Below the pieces are notes generated by a model. That model ran no database searches. It was not told where the DNA came from and saw nothing but the letters and a program-made list of their open reading frames with translations. Below, in pieces: positions 63,035-64,000 of a stretch of DNA of 64,000 bases. The stretch comes from Catenuloplanes atrovinosus (GTDB lineage Bacteria; Actinomycetota; Actinomycetes; Mycobacteriales; Micromonosporaceae): contig NZ_JAVDYB010000001.1 in NCBI RefSeq assembly GCF_031458235.1, forward strand, positions 1,302,001 through 1,366,000, in the 5' to 3' direction. The position numbers and the translations under genes were made by a program. Each line of letters begins with the position of its first letter. Position 1 is the first letter of the stretch.

Positions 63035-64000
63035 TCAGCCCTCCGCCAGCACCTCCAGGATCGCCTCGCCGTACCGCGCGAGCTTGGCCTCGCCGACGCC
63101 GCTCACGCCGGACAACTGCGCAAGCGACGCCGGCTTGACCGCGGCGATCTGCCGCAGCGTCGCGTCGTTGAACACGATGTACGCCGGCATGCCCTGCGCC
63201 TTGGCCTCACCGGCGCGCCACGTCCGCAACCGCTCGAACAGCGCGGTGTCCGCGGGCGCCAGGTCGGCCGGCGGCGCCTTGACCGCGCCGGAGGACGACG
63301 AGCGCGCCGCCCTCGCCTTCCGCTTCGGCTCGGTGCGCAGCATGACCGTGCGCTGCCGGGCCAGCACCTCGCGGCTGCCGTCGGTCAGCACCAGCACGCT
63401 GTAGTCGCCCTCGACCGTGAGCAGCCCCTGGGCCAGCAGCTGCCGGACCACGCTGCGCCACTGCGCCTCGGACAGGTCGGTGCCGATGCCCCAGGTGGAC
63501 AGCTCGTGGTGCCGGCCGCGGCGCGTCTCGTCCGTCTCCCGCCCGAGCAGGATGTCGATCGACCGTCCCGCGCCGTACTTCCGGCCGCGCTCGCGCTGCA
63601 GCCGCAGGATCGTGGAGAGCAGCTTCTGCGCCGGGACGGTGCCGTCCCACGACTCCGGCGGCGTCAGGCAGGTGTCGCAGTTGCCGCAGGGCGTCGACTC
63701 CTCGCCGAAGTACTTCAGCAGTTGCACGCGCCGGCACTCGACGGTCTCGCAGAGCGCGAGCATCGCGTCCAGGTGCGTGGTCAGCGACCGCTTGTGCGCC
63801 AGGTCGCCCTCGGAACTCTCGATCATGCGGCGCTGCTGGACCACGTCGTTCAGCCCGTACGCCAGCCAGGCGGTGGACGGCAGCCCGTCCCGCCCGGCGC
63901 GGCCGGTCTCCTGGTAGTAGCCCTCCACCGACTTCGGCAGGTCGAGGTGGGCGACGAACCGCACGTCCGGCTTGTCGATGCCCATGCCGAACGCGATCGT
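63035..64000 (-). CDS. recQ: ATP-dependent DNA helicase RecQ (C-terminal part; 5' end beyond window)
   Basis: A 3'-5' DNA helicase for recombination and replication-fork repair. The 321 residues seen start at TIAFGMGIDKPDVRFVAHLD (helicase motif V region) and include SVEGYYQETGRAGRDG (motif VI), the zinc cluster CRRVQLLKYFGEE...CGNCDTC, an RQC winged-helix region (HHELSTWGIGTDLSEAQWRS) and a C-terminal HRDC domain (LFERLRTWRAGEAKAQGMPA, LAQLSGVSGVGEAKLARYGE). A Ser/Arg/Lys-rich linker separates RQC and HRDC. The N-terminal ATPase motifs lie outside the window. Confidence 0.95.
   Translation of the reverse strand, partial: TIAFGMGIDKPDVRFVAHLDLPKSVEGYYQETGRAGRDGLPSTAWLAYGLNDVVQQRRMIESSEGDLAHKRSLTTHLDAMLALCETVECRRVQLLKYFGEESTPCGNCDTCLTPPESWDGTVPAQKLLSTILRLQRERGRKYGAGRSIDILLGRETDETRRGRHHELSTWGIGTDLSEAQWRSVVRQLLAQGLLTVEGDYSVLVLTDGSREVLARQRTVMLRTEPKRKARAARSSSSGAVKAPPADLAPADTALFERLRTWRAGEAKAQGMPAYIVFNDATLRQIAAVKPASLAQLSGVSGVGEAKLARYGEAILEVLAEG

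Overview
The window is high-GC actinomycete DNA. It shows GTG and TTG starts, 4-base ATGA/GTGA gene overlaps, leaderless promoters and mycothiol-type DinB proteins. The gene content (arg operon order, esterase-like phytases, FxSxx-type TPR/NB-ARC protein, carbamoyltransferase/heptose cluster) fits a Micromonosporaceae member such as Actinoplanes or Catenuloplanes. That placement is an inference. I saw no tRNA, rRNA, CRISPR array, insertion sequence or phage gene.

Layout. 1-10.6 kb: a truncated GGDEF/EAL signalling protein, a TPMT-like methyltransferase, an SDR with a divergent MmyB-type regulator, a Tat-type secreted protein, a tandem pair of secreted esterase-like phytases with matching promoters, and a P450. 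10.6-13.7 kb: the housekeeping operon def-fmt-rsmB. 13.8-20.1 kb: XdhC and a molybdopterin oxidase large subunit without its partner subunits, then a beta-lactamase locus built like the Streptomyces cacaoi blaL/blaA/blaB system. 20.1-26.7 kb: TetR plus a divergent NAD(P)-binding protein over a strong palindrome, an S33 peptidase, three DinB/mycothiol-dependent proteins and an aldehyde dehydrogenase.

26.8-37.2 kb is one tightly overlapping operon for a heptose-containing glycan: NodU-type carbamoyltransferase, GT2, a GmhB phosphatase fused to a GT9 heptosyltransferase, two further glycosyltransferases, GmhA, HldE, an SDR and a second GT9. Together GmhA, HldE and GmhB can make an ADP-activated heptose, and the transferases would assemble and carbamoylate the product. 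It is LPS-core logic in what should be a Gram-positive cell. An AraC regulator, a GH20 hexosaminidase and an MFS exporter follow.

41.4-49.9 kb is the most unusual part. A 4-TM protein, a nucleosidase/VMAP-C protein and a 1263-residue vWA-like/NB-ARC/TPR protein form an overlapping operon with the architecture of an NTP-dependent biological-conflict (immunity) system. Facing it tail to tail are an HExxH-type peptide beta-hydroxylase and, upstream of that, a 59-residue peptide resembling an FxSxx-COOH precursor leader but lacking the FxSxx tail. No radical SAM enzyme is present. I read this as a hybrid of a conflict system and a RiPP system.

50.2-57.8 kb holds a small unknown gene and the arginine operon argC-J-B-D-F-R-H (no argG). 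57.8-64 kb holds a 3-methyladenine glycosylase, a GNAT acetyltransferase, a ROK regulator with AT-rich operator repeats, a catalytically degenerate SDR, a secreted phosphodiester glycosidase and the C-terminal part of a RecQ helicase.
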